Assembly (NCBI RefSeq): GCF_005239095.1
Contig: NZ_SZUA01000001.1
Span: forward strand, 522,848 to 586,847
Source of the DNA: Luteimonas gilva
GTDB lineage: Bacteria; Pseudomonadota; Gammaproteobacteria; Xanthomonadales; Xanthomonadaceae
Reading direction: 5' to 3'
Length of the DNA stretch: 64,000 nucleotides
Shown here piece after piece: positions 13,680 to 22,683 of this stretch. Below the pieces are notes generated by a model. The model made no database searches. It had not been told where the DNA came from and saw nothing but the letters and a program-made list of their open reading frames with translations. Positions within the stretch are counted from its first letter, which is position 1; each line of letters begins with the position of its first letter. The position numbers and the translations under genes are program-made.

Positions 13680-13769
13680 GTAGAGTCGAGCCCGCTCGAC
13701 TGCTTTTCTCCGCTCTTGGGAATCTTTCCGCAACGGCAAAGAAGAGCAGTCGAGCAGGCTCGACTCTAC
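13680..13769. repeat. Palindromic repeat, family 2
   Basis: TAGAGTCGAGCCCGCTCGAC and the reverse complement of TAGAGTCGAGCCTGCTCGAC (one mismatch) flank a centre of roughly 40 nt. It lies directly after the gdhB terminator and before nadK. Confidence 0.85.
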
Positions 13770-13811
13770 AAAAGCGGAGCTTGGGTTAAGCTGGCCTCAC
13801 GGAGACCGCAG

Positions 13812-14594
13812 ATGACCCAGAATCCCAGGATCGCTTTCCTCGCCAGCTCCACCGACGGCGCGCAGGACGCCGCCGCTAAACTGACCGAGCGCTACGGCCA
13901 GGCCGAACCGGCCGAGGCCGATGTGATCTGCACGCTCGGAGGCGATGGCTTCATGCTGCAGACCCTGCATCGGCACGGCGGCCTGGGCAAGCCGGTGTAC
14001 GGCATGAAGCTGGGCACGGTCGGTTTCCTGATGAACCATTACCGCGACGACGATGCCGACGACGATTTGCTGGCGCGCATCGCGCAGGCCGAGCCGGCGG
14101 TGCTGCGTCCGCTGGAAATGATCGCCGCGACCGAATCGGGCGCCTCGGTCGGCTCGCTGGCCTACAACGAGGTCTCGCTGCTGCGCCAAACCCGGCAGGC
14201 CGCGCAGATCCGGATCGATTTGAACGGCCAGACCCGCCTGGACGAACTGGTGTGCGACGGCGTAATGGTCGCCACCGCCGCCGGCAGCACGGCCTACAAC
14301 TACTCCGCGCACGGCCCGATCCTGCCTTTGGGTTCCAGCGTGATCGCGCTGACCCCCATCGCGCCGTTCCGGCCGCGGCGTTGGCGCGGCGCGCTGCTGA
14401 AAGCCGATACGGAAGTGCGGTTCCGCATCCTGGATCCGTACAAGCGCCCGGTCAGCGCCACCGCCGATTCGCACGAGGTGCGCGACGTGGTCGAAGTCAC
14501 GATCCGGGAATCGAAAGACCGCACGGTGACGCTGCTGTTCGATCCCGAACACAATCTCGAAGAGCGCATCCTCAGCGAACAGTTCGTCGTTTGA
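13812..14594 (+). CDS. nadK: NAD kinase
   Basis: This 260-residue enzyme phosphorylates NAD to NADP using ATP. The invariant GGDG (43-46) sits in [15 protein letters not shown], and LAYNEVSL supplies the conserved Asn-Glu pair. The glycine-rich [15 protein letters not shown] completes the substrate site. ATG 13812 follows a GGAG at 13801 and gives the shorter family-typical length; the frame upstream crosses the repeat and is not conserved. The length is at the short end for proteobacterial NadK (usually about 290), as in other Xanthomonadaceae. An unknown gene and a 5'-nucleotidase follow closely, which suggests a nucleotide-related operon. Confidence 0.93.
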   Translation: MTQNPRIAFLASSTDGAQDAAAKLTERYGQAEPAEADVICTLGGDGFMLQTLHRHGGLGKPVYGMKLGTVGFLMNHYRDDDADDDLLARIAQAEPAVLRPLEMIAATESGASVGSLAYNEVSLLRQTRQAAQIRIDLNGQTRLDELVCDGVMVATAAGSTAYNYSAHGPILPLGSSVIALTPIAPFRPRRWRGALLKADTEVRFRILDPYKRPVSATADSHEVRDVVEVTIRESKDRTVTLLFDPEHNLEERILSEQFVV

Positions 14595-14608
14595 ACGGAG
14601 GGGAACGC

Positions 14609-14944
14609 ATGGGCACCCGCGAGGAACTGCTTCGCCATCTTTGGGAATCGATCATCGATCCGCACCTGGGCCCGGAAGCGGTCGAGCGCACGATCGCCGG
14701 ACTGGGCCGGCACCCGGAAGGCCCCTTCGGGGATGCGGGCGCGGCGTTGCAGCGTTTGTTGGACGCTGGCGCCGCGCCGCGCGACATCCAGATCACATGC
14801 CGATTCGCCGCGTACGAGGCGGTGTTCTGCACGCTCTACGCCATGGACGACCCCGGCGTGGACGGCGGCGACGTGTTCATGCTCCACGAGGACTTGCTCG
14901 GCGCCGATCCCAGCGGCCGCGATGGCCGTTTGGACGGCCGATGA
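14609..14944 (+). CDS. Conserved small protein of unknown function
   Basis: This is a 111-residue protein with a strong ribosome site (GGAGGGG, 5 nt before the ATG). It starts 14 nt after nadK and ends 16 nt before the 5'-nucleotidase. It is acidic and mostly helical, with REELLRHLWESIIDPHLG at the start and ITCRFAAYEAVFCTLYAMDD in the second half. I recognise no domain. It has no signal peptide or membrane segment. Its position between two nucleotide enzymes suggests a cytoplasmic role linked to them, but nothing in the sequence shows which one. Confidence 0.75.
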   Translation: MGTREELLRHLWESIIDPHLGPEAVERTIAGLGRHPEGPFGDAGAALQRLLDAGAAPRDIQITCRFAAYEAVFCTLYAMDDPGVDGGDVFMLHEDLLGADPSGRDGRLDGR

Positions 14945-14960
14945 CTGCGATAATGGCGCC

Positions 14961-15869
14961 ATGGCACAAACCGCGGTTCCTCAGCCCCTCGTAGTCGCGA
15001 TCACCTCGCGCGCCTTGTTCGACATGGAGGACAGCCATGGGCTGTTCCAGGAAAAGGGCATCGAGGCGTACGCCGAACACCAGCGCAGTCGCGAGGACGA
15101 CATCCTCGAGCCCGGCATCGCTTTTCCGCTGGTGCGCAAACTGTTGGCCCTGAACGACAAAGCGCCTCCGGAAGCGCCGCACGTCGAGGTGATCCTGCTG
15201 TCGCGCAATTCGTCGGACACCGGTTTGCGCATCTTCAATTCGATCCAGCACCACGGCTTGGGCATCGTCCGCGCCACGTTCACTTCCGGCGCGCCGACTT
15301 GGCCCTATATCGTGCCGTTCGGCGCGCAGCTGTTCCTGTCCGCCAATCCGGAATCGGTGCGGCGCGCGCTGGAGAACGGCGTGGCCGCGGCGACCATCTT
15401 GCCGGCGAAAGCGCCGGAGCACCGCAGCGACCAGTTGCGGATCGCGTTCGACGGCGATGCGGTGATCTTCGGCGACGAAGGCGAACGCTATTCCCGCGAA
15501 CGAGGCGTGGAAGCGTTCGGCCGCAACGAGCGCGAACGCGCCCACGAACCCCTGCCGGGCGGCCCGTTCCGCGGCTTCCTGGACGCCTTGCACCGGCTGC
15601 AAGCCGCATTCCCGAGCGGAGAGGGCGCACCGATCCGCACCGCGCTGGTGACCGCGCGCTCCGCGCCCGCGCACGAGCGCGTCATCCGCACGTTGCGTGC
15701 GTGGGACGTGCGCCTGGACGAGGCGCTGTTCCTCGGCGGCCGCGACAAGGGGCCGTTCCTGGAAGCCTTCGGCGCCGACATCTTCTTCGACGATTCGCTG
15801 CACAACATCGATTCGGCGCGCCGCCACGTCGCGGCCGGACACGTGCCGCATGGGGTCGCCAACGATTGA
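14961..15869 (+). CDS. 5'-nucleotidase (cytosolic 5'-nucleotidase I-like family)
   Basis: This 302-residue protein belongs to the bacterial 5'-nucleotidase family related to vertebrate cN-I (HAD-like fold). It starts with LVVAITSRALFDMEDSHGLF, whose Asp residues match the catalytic region. VILLSRNSSDTGLRIFNSI and the C-terminal DIFFDDSLHNIDSAR are also family-typical. It would dephosphorylate nucleoside monophosphates. ATG 14961 is preceded by GATAAT 6 nt upstream and not by a ribosome site, so it may also be read from a leaderless start. The gene ends just before a family 1 repeat and a convergent gene. Confidence 0.85.
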   Translation: MAQTAVPQPLVVAITSRALFDMEDSHGLFQEKGIEAYAEHQRSREDDILEPGIAFPLVRKLLALNDKAPPEAPHVEVILLSRNSSDTGLRIFNSIQHHGLGIVRATFTSGAPTWPYIVPFGAQLFLSANPESVRRALENGVAAATILPAKAPEHRSDQLRIAFDGDAVIFGDEGERYSRERGVEAFGRNERERAHEPLPGGPFRGFLDALHRLQAAFPSGEGAPIRTALVTARSAPAHERVIRTLRAWDVRLDEALFLGGRDKGPFLEAFGADIFFDDSLHNIDSARRHVAAGHVPHGVAND

Positions 15870-15882
15870 CCAAGCCGGCTTT

Positions 15883-15965
15883 CGTGGGAGCGGCTTCAGC
15901 CGCGAGCTCTTTTAGGGTTGCGACGAGGCGACGGGGAAAGCCCGCGGCTGAAGCCGCTCCCACAA
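15883..15965. repeat. Palindromic repeat, family 1
   Basis: CGTGGGAGCGGCTTCAGCCG and its reverse complement at the right end bracket a centre of about 30 nt. It fills the gap between convergent genes, like the copy at 1195. Confidence 0.85.
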
Positions 15966-15973
15966 GAGCCGGT

Positions 15974-16540
15974 CTACAGCGGTAGGCGGATATCGGAGAG
16001 CTTCCAGTTCAAGCCGTCGCGCGTCATCACGAACACGATCGGACGGCCGGAATCGTCGCGCACCGTGGCGGTGAATCGCGATAGGGATTCGAAGCGGTAT
16101 TGCGCGCCATCGAACGGGCGCGGCGCCGCGGGCGCGGCGACAACGCCGCCGCTCGCGTCGGACGGCGGCGGCGCCGGTGGCGGCGCGAACCCGTCGCCGA
16201 TCCGCTTCCATACTTTGCGCCCTTCCATCAACGCACCCAAGCCGGTCGGCGTCACCATCGCGTCCACGCTGCCGCCGATGAGGCCGCCGGCGATGCTCAG
16301 CCCGATCGAACCGAGCGCGCTGGCTTGCGCATCCGGTCCCGCTTCGCGCACCAAGCGGTCGGCGAGTTGGGCCTTCACGCTGGCGCGCAATGCCGGGAAA
16401 TCGACCTGCCGCGACAGAGCCGCGGCATCCTGTTTTTCCACGGCGCTGCGGATCGCGCGCACGGTCAGATAAGGGCCGGCGCCGACATAGGCGATCAGCG
16501 CGATCAGTACGGCGGCCGCGAGCCATAACCATTTCTTCAT
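15974..16540 (-). CDS. DUF2939 domain protein
   Basis: This 188-residue protein has one N-terminal hydrophobic segment (WLWLAAAVLIALIAYVGAGP) and then a periplasmic-looking domain. That domain matches the DUF2939 pattern: AIRSAVEKQDAAALSRQVDF followed by LRASVKAQLADRL. The C-terminal third contains a Pro/Ala-rich linker and SRFTATVRDDSGRPIVFVM. The function is unknown. The gene lies 28 nt downstream of the DUF2461 gene on the same strand and probably shares its transcript. Confidence 0.8.
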   Translation of the reverse strand: MKKWLWLAAAVLIALIAYVGAGPYLTVRAIRSAVEKQDAAALSRQVDFPALRASVKAQLADRLVREAGPDAQASALGSIGLSIAGGLIGGSVDAMVTPTGLGALMEGRKVWKRIGDGFAPPPAPPPSDASGGVVAAPAAPRPFDGAQYRFESLSRFTATVRDDSGRPIVFVMTRDGLNWKLSDIRLPL

Positions 16541-16568
16541 CAGTCGACTCCTCGCCGCGTCGCGGCCG

Positions 16569-17255
16569 TCAGAATTCCAGATCGAGCGAAGCGCAAAGGT
16601 AATCGACGAACGGGGATAGCCCGGTCAAATCCTTTTCCAAGGTTTGGCGCAGTTTGGGGCCCAGGACGACGCTGTCCTCGACCGACCGCAACGCGACGAA
16701 ATTCTTGTGCTTCAGGTCGTCGATGAACTCGAAATCCGGCGGAAATCCGCGCGGCGGGCGGACCAGCATCTCTTCGGATTCCAGGTCGTAGCGACGCTCG
16801 AAGGCACGCGCATGCGCCGCGGCCTTCCACCCGCCCGGATTGTCGAAAATGAATTGGCGGATGCGGCGCTGCGTTTCCGGTTCCGGATGCCATAGCCCGG
16901 CGCCGATGAAGCATTCGCCGGGTTCCAGGTGGAAATAGAAAGAAGGCGCCGGCACTTGCTTGCGCCGTTCGTGGAACAGGCGCGCGCCTTGCCAGGTCTT
17001 GTACGGCGCTTTGTCGTTGGCGAAGCGTGTGTCGCGATAGATGCGGAACAGCGAGCCGCCGTTGGACTTGGGATCGGCGCGGAAATGCGGGCTGACTTCC
17101 TTCAGCGCGGGCTGCAAATCGCCCAGCAGGCGCAAAAACGGATCGCGCAGGTGGGTTTCGTAATCCTGCCGATGCGCCTGGAACCACTCGCGGTTGTTGT
17201 TCCGCCCCAGGCTGCGCAGGAACTTGAAGGTCTTGTCGGTGAAATAAGCGCTCAT
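16569..17255 (-). CDS. DUF2461 (TIGR02453) family protein
   Basis: This 228-residue cytoplasmic protein matches the widespread DUF2461 family. Visible signatures are FTDKTFKFLRSLGRNNNREW near the start, then RIYRDTRFANDKAPYKTW and FYFHLEPGECFIGAGLWHP. The function of the family is not known. The start ATG overlaps the stop of the exonuclease I gene by 4 nt (ATGA), so translation is probably coupled. Confidence 0.88.
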   Translation of the reverse strand: MSAYFTDKTFKFLRSLGRNNNREWFQAHRQDYETHLRDPFLRLLGDLQPALKEVSPHFRADPKSNGGSLFRIYRDTRFANDKAPYKTWQGARLFHERRKQVPAPSFYFHLEPGECFIGAGLWHPEPETQRRIRQFIFDNPGGWKAAAHARAFERRYDLESEEMLVRPPRGFPPDFEFIDDLKHKNFVALRSVEDSVVLGPKLRQTLEKDLTGLSPFVDYLCASLDLEF

Positions 17256-18694
17256 GCGATTTCGGCCTTGATGTCGTCGCCCCAGGCTTGCAAGCGGTCC
17301 AGCAACGCCAGTTTGCCGCCATCGCCGGCGTGCGCCAAGCGCAGGGCCGCGATTTGCGCGCCATAGCTTTCGAAAGTGAATTCGGAGCGGCCGCTATCGA
17401 CGTCCAAACGCAGGCGGCGGTAAGCGTTCCACGCATTGCGTTCCGGGGCCGTGAGCGTGTCCGGCCAATTTCGGGCCCGGTAGCGGAACAGCAGATCGAT
17501 CAAGCGCGGATCTTGGAAACCGAAATCCCGCTCGCCCAATTGGTCGGGCGGCGTGCTGCGTACCTGCGCTAGCCTGTTCTTGTCGGCGTCGCCGATGAAG
17601 CCGTCGTACAAAGCCGCATCCGGATCGGCCGGCGCCCGCGCGGCTTCCGAAGCGTAGACGCGGCGCATTTTCTCCGCCAGAACGGGCCCGGCCGCGCGCA
17701 AAATCTGCGCCTTCGATTCGGTCTCAACCCGGTCGATCCCCAGCCGTTCGAAATCGGCCGCGCGCAGATGCTGCCACGCGACCAGGGCAGGGCACCGGTT
17801 CGTATGCACTTCCTTCAAGCCGATGCGCTTTTCGCCTTCCGGCAAATCGGCGGCCGGGGTGTACAGGCGATCGGCGATGGCGTCCGCGTCCAGGTCGAGC
17901 AGCGCGTTCGGATCGCCCTCCAAGTCGAACACGATCACGCGGCTGTCGATCCGCGGATGCCGGGCCAGAGGCAGCACGGCCGCCGCGCTCAGCCGGCTGG
18001 CCGGGTACCGTTGCGAAACGTGCAGCACCGGCGCCATCGCGACCGTGTCGAGCATGGCCGCGGCGCGGCGCTTGTCGCGCAAGGTCAGCGCGTATTCCCA
18101 GAATCTTGGTTGCGATCGGCGCAACAGCCGCGCCATGCCGATCAGAGCGCGTACGTCGGACAAGGCTTCGTGCGCGTCGCCCAGGCGTACGTGGTTGGCG
18201 GCCGCGAGATGCTCGAGCCGGAAAGAAGCGTAACCGTCGTCGCGCTTGGGCCATTCGATGCCCTCGGGCCGCAGCGCATAGGCCAGGCGCAGCACGTCGA
18301 GCAGATCCCAGCGCGAGTTGCCGCCGCGCCATTCGCGCTCGTAGGCGTCGTAGAAATTGCGGTACAGCCCGTAACGGACGAATTCGTCGTCGAAGCGCAG
18401 CGAGTTGTAGCCGGCGCTGCAGGTTTCGGGCCGCGCCATTTCCTCGAAGATGCGGGCGAAGGCTTCGGCTTCGTTGACGCCGTCGCGCAGCGCGTCCTGC
18501 GGCGCGATCCCGGTGATCAGCGTGGCGACGGGCGCGGGCAGCAGATCGTCGGCGGGCTTGACGAAGAAATCGACCGGCGCTTCGATTTCGTTGAGCTCGG
18601 CATCGGTGCGGATCGCGGCGAACTGGGCGATGCGGGTGAGGCGCGGATCGCTGCCGTAGGTTTCCAGGTCGTAAAAAAGGAAACTGGACGGCAC
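17252..18694 (-). CDS. sbcB: Exodeoxyribonuclease I
   Basis: This 480-residue enzyme degrades single-stranded DNA 3'-5' in repair and recombination. The DEDD-type exonuclease signature is at the start: FLFYDLETYGSDPRLTRIAQ. It continues with SAGYNSLRFDDEFVRYG and NHVRLGDAHEALSDVRALI, followed by SH3-like and C-terminal domains (LIDLLFRYRARNWPDTL). I place the start at GTG 18694: its G is the last base of the kmo stop (TAGTG), and the length then matches E. coli ExoI (475). The frame remains open upstream through kmo but shows no homology there. The link to the kynurenine genes seems positional, through translational coupling. Confidence 0.92.
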   Translation of the reverse strand: MPSSFLFYDLETYGSDPRLTRIAQFAAIRTDAELNEIEAPVDFFVKPADDLLPAPVATLITGIAPQDALRDGVNEAEAFARIFEEMARPETCSAGYNSLRFDDEFVRYGLYRNFYDAYEREWRGGNSRWDLLDVLRLAYALRPEGIEWPKRDDGYASFRLEHLAAANHVRLGDAHEALSDVRALIGMARLLRRSQPRFWEYALTLRDKRRAAAMLDTVAMAPVLHVSQRYPASRLSAAAVLPLARHPRIDSRVIVFDLEGDPNALLDLDADAIADRLYTPAADLPEGEKRIGLKEVHTNRCPALVAWQHLRAADFERLGIDRVETESKAQILRAAGPVLAEKMRRVYASEAARAPADPDAALYDGFIGDADKNRLAQVRSTPPDQLGERDFGFQDPRLIDLLFRYRARNWPDTLTAPERNAWNAYRRLRLDVDSGRSEFTFESYGAQIAALRLAHAGDGGKLALLDRLQAWGDDIKAEIA

Positions 18695-20061
18695 TATGGC
18701 GCGTCCTGCAGCGGCTGCAGCCTGGCCGTCACCTCGGCGTCGACGGCGGTCCAGTCGACGCCGTCGAGCGAATCCAACCCCTGCGTCGCCCGCACCAGGA
18801 TCTCGCGCTGGATGTCGCTGCGCTCCAGCGCCACCGCATACGGGATCAGCATGAAGGTGACCATCGTATAGTGCGGCACGAAACGCTCCGGGTGCCGCTC
18901 CTGCAGTTTGCGTTCCAGTTCGCGCTGCAGCAGGAAATCGGGGTCGTCGACGCGGTCGCGCATCTCCAGATAGTTTTCGAGCGCCATCTGTTGGATCGCC
19001 GAGGCGTTGGGCTTGCGTTCGGCCTCGAAGGCGGCGAAGGCGCTGGCGAGATCGTCGCCGTCGCCCAGCCGGCGCGCCAGGGCGACGCAGTCCTCGAAGG
19101 CGCAGTTCATGCCTTGGCCGTGGAACGGCACCATCGCGTGCGCCGCGTCGCCGAGCAGCACGGCGCGGCCGTCCAGGCGCCAGCGATCCAGATACAGCGT
19201 GGCGAGCAGGCCGGGCGGATTGCGTTCCCAGTCCTGGTCGAGTTCGGGGATCAGAGGCACCGCGTCGGCGAAATCCCTTTCGAACAACGCCCGCGCATCG
19301 GCGGTCGTCTTCAGCGTCGCGAAACTCGGATCGCCCTCGTTGGGCAGGAACAAGGTGACGGTGAAGGTTTTTTCGTCGTTCGGAAGCGCGATGCACATGT
19401 AACGGCCGCGCGGCCAGATGTGGAGCGCGTTCGGCTCGATCCGGAAGCCGCCGTCGTCGGCGGGCGGTATTTCCAGTTCCTTGTAGGAATGGTCGAGAAA
19501 TTCGGTGCGCTCGCCGAGCGGCGATTGCGCGTTCATCGCGGCGCGCAGCGCGGAGCCGGCGCCGTCGGCGCCGACCAAGGCGCGGAAGCCCGCCTCAAAG
19601 CTTTCGTCGCTGCGGTCGTCGCGGAAGCGCGCGATGCGCGCATCGAAATCGACGCGGTCCAGCCGGCGGTCGAAATGCAGCCGGGCGCCGGCTCGTTCGG
19701 CCAGTTCCAACAGCGTGATATTGAGATCGCCGCGGTGCACCGACCAGATCACTTCCGAATCGTCGCGGCCGTAACGCTGCAGCTGCAAGCGCCCATCGGC
19801 GAAATGGACCATGCGCCCGCGCATCATCACCGCCTGCGCCATCACCGCGTCGTCGGCATCGGCCTGGCGCAGCGCGTTGCGGCCGCGTTCGGCCAAGGCC
19901 AGGTTGATCGAACGGCCGCCGACGTAGCCCTTGATGCGCGGGTCGCCGCGTTTTTCGTACACGTCGATCGACCACCCCCGCTGCGCGAGCAGGGTGGCGA
20001 GCAGCGCGCCGGCGAGGCCGGCGCCGATGATGGTCAGGGATTTGCCGTTCGGGTCTGTCAC
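18694..20061 (-). CDS. kmo: Kynurenine 3-monooxygenase
   Basis: This 455-residue FAD enzyme hydroxylates L-kynurenine to 3-hydroxykynurenine with NADPH. The N-terminal dinucleotide fold LTIIGAGLAGALLATLLAQR, the GGRSINLALAERGRNAL segment typical of KMO, and the FAD motif LLGDAAHAMVPFHGQGMNCA are all visible. The length matches bacterial KMO (about 460). Together with kynU, 3-HAO and ACMSD it builds a eukaryote-like kynurenine route from tryptophan breakdown. No tryptophan 2,3-dioxygenase or formamidase is in the window. A family 2 repeat separates it from kynU. Confidence 0.95.
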   Translation of the reverse strand: MTDPNGKSLTIIGAGLAGALLATLLAQRGWSIDVYEKRGDPRIKGYVGGRSINLALAERGRNALRQADADDAVMAQAVMMRGRMVHFADGRLQLQRYGRDDSEVIWSVHRGDLNITLLELAERAGARLHFDRRLDRVDFDARIARFRDDRSDESFEAGFRALVGADGAGSALRAAMNAQSPLGERTEFLDHSYKELEIPPADDGGFRIEPNALHIWPRGRYMCIALPNDEKTFTVTLFLPNEGDPSFATLKTTADARALFERDFADAVPLIPELDQDWERNPPGLLATLYLDRWRLDGRAVLLGDAAHAMVPFHGQGMNCAFEDCVALARRLGDGDDLASAFAAFEAERKPNASAIQQMALENYLEMRDRVDDPDFLLQRELERKLQERHPERFVPHYTMVTFMLIPYAVALERSDIQREILVRATQGLDSLDGVDWTAVDAEVTARLQPLQDAP

Positions 20062-20074
20062 AGATTTAGCTCTT

Positions 20075-20155
20075 GTAGAGTCGAGCCTGCTCGACTGCTT
20101 TTACCGTGGGTGCCAGCGGCGCGAGTAAAGAACAGTCGAGCAGGCTCGACTCTAC
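20075..20155. repeat. Palindromic repeat, family 2, within the kynurenine operon
   Basis: TGTAGAGTCGAGCCTGCTCG and its reverse complement bracket a centre of about 35 nt. It lies in the 135-nt gap between kynU and kmo, which are read in the same direction, so it may affect mRNA stability or termination inside the operon. Confidence 0.85.
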
Positions 20156-20196
20156 GAAGCCGCAACCGTCGTGCTGGGGATGACGGCCAAAAATAA

Positions 20197-21465
20197 TCAT
20201 TGCGGCCATCGTTCCACTGTCCGGATGAACCGCAGGACGTCGGCGTGATGGTTGTACATCGGTGCAGGCGAAATCCGGATCACGTCGGGTTCGCGCCAAT
20301 CGCCCAATACGCCTTGCGTTGCCAAGTATTCGAACAACGAACGTCCGCGCTCGCGGCCGCCGACCACGCGCAGGGACAACTGGCAGCCGCGCCGTTCCGG
20401 CTCGCCCGGCGTGGCGATCTGGAGCGTGTCCGGCAAACGTTCTCGAATGAGCTTTTCGAGATAACCGGTCAGCTTCAGCGATTTCTCGCGCAGCGCCTGC
20501 ATGCCTACGCGTTCGAACAGTTCCAGCGAGCCGCGCAACGGCGCCAAGCCCAGGATCGGCGGATTGCTCAATTGCCAGCCGTCCGCGCCGGGCGTCGGCG
20601 AGAATTCGGACCCCATCTTGAAGCGGGTGGATTGCTGGTGCCCCCACCAGCCGGCGAAGCGCGGCCGATCGGTGCGCGCGTGCCGCTCGTGGACGAAGCA
20701 ACCGGCGACGGCGCCCGGTCCGGAGTTCATGTATTTGTAATGGCACCACACCGCAAAATCGGCGCCGCTGTCGTGCAATCGCAGCGGCAAATTGCCGACG
20801 GCGTGGGCCAGATCGAAGCCCACGAGCGCGCCGGCCGCGTGTCCGAGGCGCGCGATTTCCTTCAGATCGAAAGCCTGGCCGTTGCGGTACTGCACGCCGG
20901 GCCACACGATCAGGGCAAGGCGCGGACCATGCTCGGCGATCGCGCGTTCGATGGCCTGCATCGAAAACGTGCCGTCGGCCTCGTCGGGTTGCAGCTCGAT
21001 CAGGTCGGTCGCCGGATCGAGGCCGTGGAATCGTACCTGCGACTCCAGCGCATAGCGGTCCGACGGAAACGCGCCGGCTTCCATCAGGATCGCCGGCCGC
21101 TCGCGCGTCGGGCGATAGAAACTGACCATCATCAGATGCAGGTTGGCGGTCAGCGAATTCATCGCCACCGTTTCCGACGGCAGTGCGCCCACCACCGCCG
21201 CCAAAGGATCGCGCACCAGTTCGTGATAGGGCATCCACTGCGCCTGGCCAGTGAAATGGCCTTCGACGGCTTCCATCGCCCATTTGTCGAGCGCTTCCTC
21301 CACGTGCCTGCGCGCCGACTTCGGCTGCAGGCCGAGCGAATTGCCGCAGAAATAGGCCTGTTCCGAGCCGCCGTGCTTCGGGATGTGGAATTCGCCGCGC
21401 AGGGCCCGCAACGGGTCGGCGGCGTCCTGCGCGAGCGCATAAGCGTCGGAATAGAGTTCGCTCAT
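20197..21465 (-). CDS. kynU: Kynureninase
   Basis: This 422-residue PLP enzyme cleaves (3-hydroxy)kynurenine to (3-hydroxy)anthranilate and alanine. Diagnostic segments are AYFCGNSLGLQPKSA near the start, MNSLTANLHLMMVSFY, FDLAHAVGNLPLRLHD, and WCHYKYMNSGPG with the PLP-binding lysine. The length agrees with bacterial KynU (about 415-425). It is 40 nt downstream of the ACMSD gene and 135 nt upstream of kmo. Confidence 0.96.
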   Translation of the reverse strand: MSELYSDAYALAQDAADPLRALRGEFHIPKHGGSEQAYFCGNSLGLQPKSARRHVEEALDKWAMEAVEGHFTGQAQWMPYHELVRDPLAAVVGALPSETVAMNSLTANLHLMMVSFYRPTRERPAILMEAGAFPSDRYALESQVRFHGLDPATDLIELQPDEADGTFSMQAIERAIAEHGPRLALIVWPGVQYRNGQAFDLKEIARLGHAAGALVGFDLAHAVGNLPLRLHDSGADFAVWCHYKYMNSGPGAVAGCFVHERHARTDRPRFAGWWGHQQSTRFKMGSEFSPTPGADGWQLSNPPILGLAPLRGSLELFERVGMQALREKSLKLTGYLEKLIRERLPDTLQIATPGEPERRGCQLSLRVVGGRERGRSLFEYLATQGVLGDWREPDVIRISPAPMYNHHADVLRFIRTVERWPQ

Positions 21466-21505
21466 ATCGTCTTCGCCCGAATTGTCGTAGCGCAGTGCCG
21501 CGCGG

Positions 21506-22516
21506 TCATGCGAAGCGCGACGCCGGCAAGCCCAGCCATTCCAGCGCCGTGCCGTGGTAAAGGCGCGCTTCGGCGGCGGCGTCCAACTTCAGCGCCGCGA
21601 TGCCGGCGCCGGGTTCCTGTTCGCCGAGCGGGAAGGGATAGTCGGTGCCGAGCATCACCCGGTCGATGCCGCAGGTGTCGATCAGATAGCGCAAGGCGCG
21701 CGGATCGGCCACCCACGAATCGAAGTAGACGCGCTGCAGGTATTCGCGAGGATTGCGCGGGTTGTCGGTAGCCACCAAGTCCGGACGCATGTTGAAGCCG
21801 TGTTCGATGCGGCCGATGGTGTAGGGAAAGGCGCCGCCGCCGTGGGCGAGGCACACCTTCAATCCCGGCAGCCGTTCCAGCACGCCGCCGAAGATCAGGC
21901 AGCACGCGGCGCGCGCTTGTTCGGCCGGCATGCCCACCAGCCATGGCAGCCAGTATTTGGGCATGGTGTCGGTGCCCATCATGTCCCAGGGGTGGACCAG
22001 GATCGCCGCGCCGAGCTCGCTGGCGGCCTGGAAGAATTCGAACAGCTCCGGCGCATCCAGGTTCCATTCGCCGATGTGCGAACCGATCTGCACGCCCTGC
22101 AGGCCGAGCTGGTCCATGCAGCGCTCGAGTTCCTGCACCGCCAATCGCGGTGATTGCAATGGCACCGTGCCGATGCCGGCGTAATGGCGCGGATGCTCGC
22201 GGCAGGTCTCGGCCATGTGGTCGTTGAGCGCGGCGTGCAGTTCCAGCGCATGGTGCGGTTTGGCCCAATAGCTGAACATCACCGGCACCGTGCTGATCAC
22301 CTGCACCTGCACGCCGAAGCGGGCGTAGTCGGCGATGCGCTCGTGCGGGTCCCAGGTCTTGGGCCAGATCTCGCGGAAGAACTTGCCGTCCTTGTAGATG
22401 CGATGGCGCCCGTCGTCGCCGTGGTGGATCACCGGAAAGCGGTTGTCGCCGTATTTGGCGGCCAGGTCCGGCCAATCGCGCGGTAGATAATGGGCATGGG
22501 TATCGATCTTCAGCAT
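21506..22516 (-). CDS. nbaD: 2-amino-3-carboxymuconate-6-semialdehyde decarboxylase (ACMSD)
   Basis: This 336-residue amidohydrolase-fold enzyme decarboxylates the unstable product of 3-hydroxyanthranilate dioxygenase. That diverts flow away from quinolinate/NAD and towards catabolism. The N-terminal metal motif is IDTHAHYLPRDWP (His-x-His), and GIGTVPLQSPRLAVQELERC plus VHPWDMMG carry further ligands typical of ACMSD. CLAHGGGAFPYTIGRIEHGF and the late Asp in MLGTDYPFPLGE complete the site. The start codon abuts an AT-rich stretch that should hold the promoter. The dioxygenase that makes its substrate lies beyond the oppositely oriented molybdenum hydroxylase gene. Confidence 0.95.
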   Translation of the reverse strand: MLKIDTHAHYLPRDWPDLAAKYGDNRFPVIHHGDDGRHRIYKDGKFFREIWPKTWDPHERIADYARFGVQVQVISTVPVMFSYWAKPHHALELHAALNDHMAETCREHPRHYAGIGTVPLQSPRLAVQELERCMDQLGLQGVQIGSHIGEWNLDAPELFEFFQAASELGAAILVHPWDMMGTDTMPKYWLPWLVGMPAEQARAACCLIFGGVLERLPGLKVCLAHGGGAFPYTIGRIEHGFNMRPDLVATDNPRNPREYLQRVYFDSWVADPRALRYLIDTCGIDRVMLGTDYPFPLGEQEPGAGIAALKLDAAAEARLYHGTALEWLGLPASRFA

Positions 22517-22683
22517 ATGACTGTCGAGGTAATTGATTTGTCTAAGGTTTTCGACATCATTGCCCGGTTTGCGGCTTTCGCCGCCCGCGCTGGCGATCGT
22601 CTGGGACAGGATGTTAAAGGATACCGGGGTTCCGGTTTCGCGAACCGCGGCCTTCGAGTCCGACCACCCAGCCTTGGGACCGC
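22517..22683. promoter_or_regulatory. Divergent promoter region, ACMSD / molybdenum hydroxylase
   Basis: The first 50 bp next to the ACMSD start are markedly AT-rich for this genome (AATTGATTTGTCTAAGGTTT). The remainder is ordinary GC-rich sequence up to the ATG at 22684. I could not pick reliable hexamers for either direction, and no strong palindrome is visible. A short open frame spans the gap, but I do not consider it a gene. Confidence 0.45.

Noticed and set aside
18695-19396. N-terminal extension of exonuclease I through the kmo gene
   Set aside because: The frame is open, but the peptide is Arg-rich shadow sequence. Homology and normal length begin at the GTG overlapping the kmo stop.
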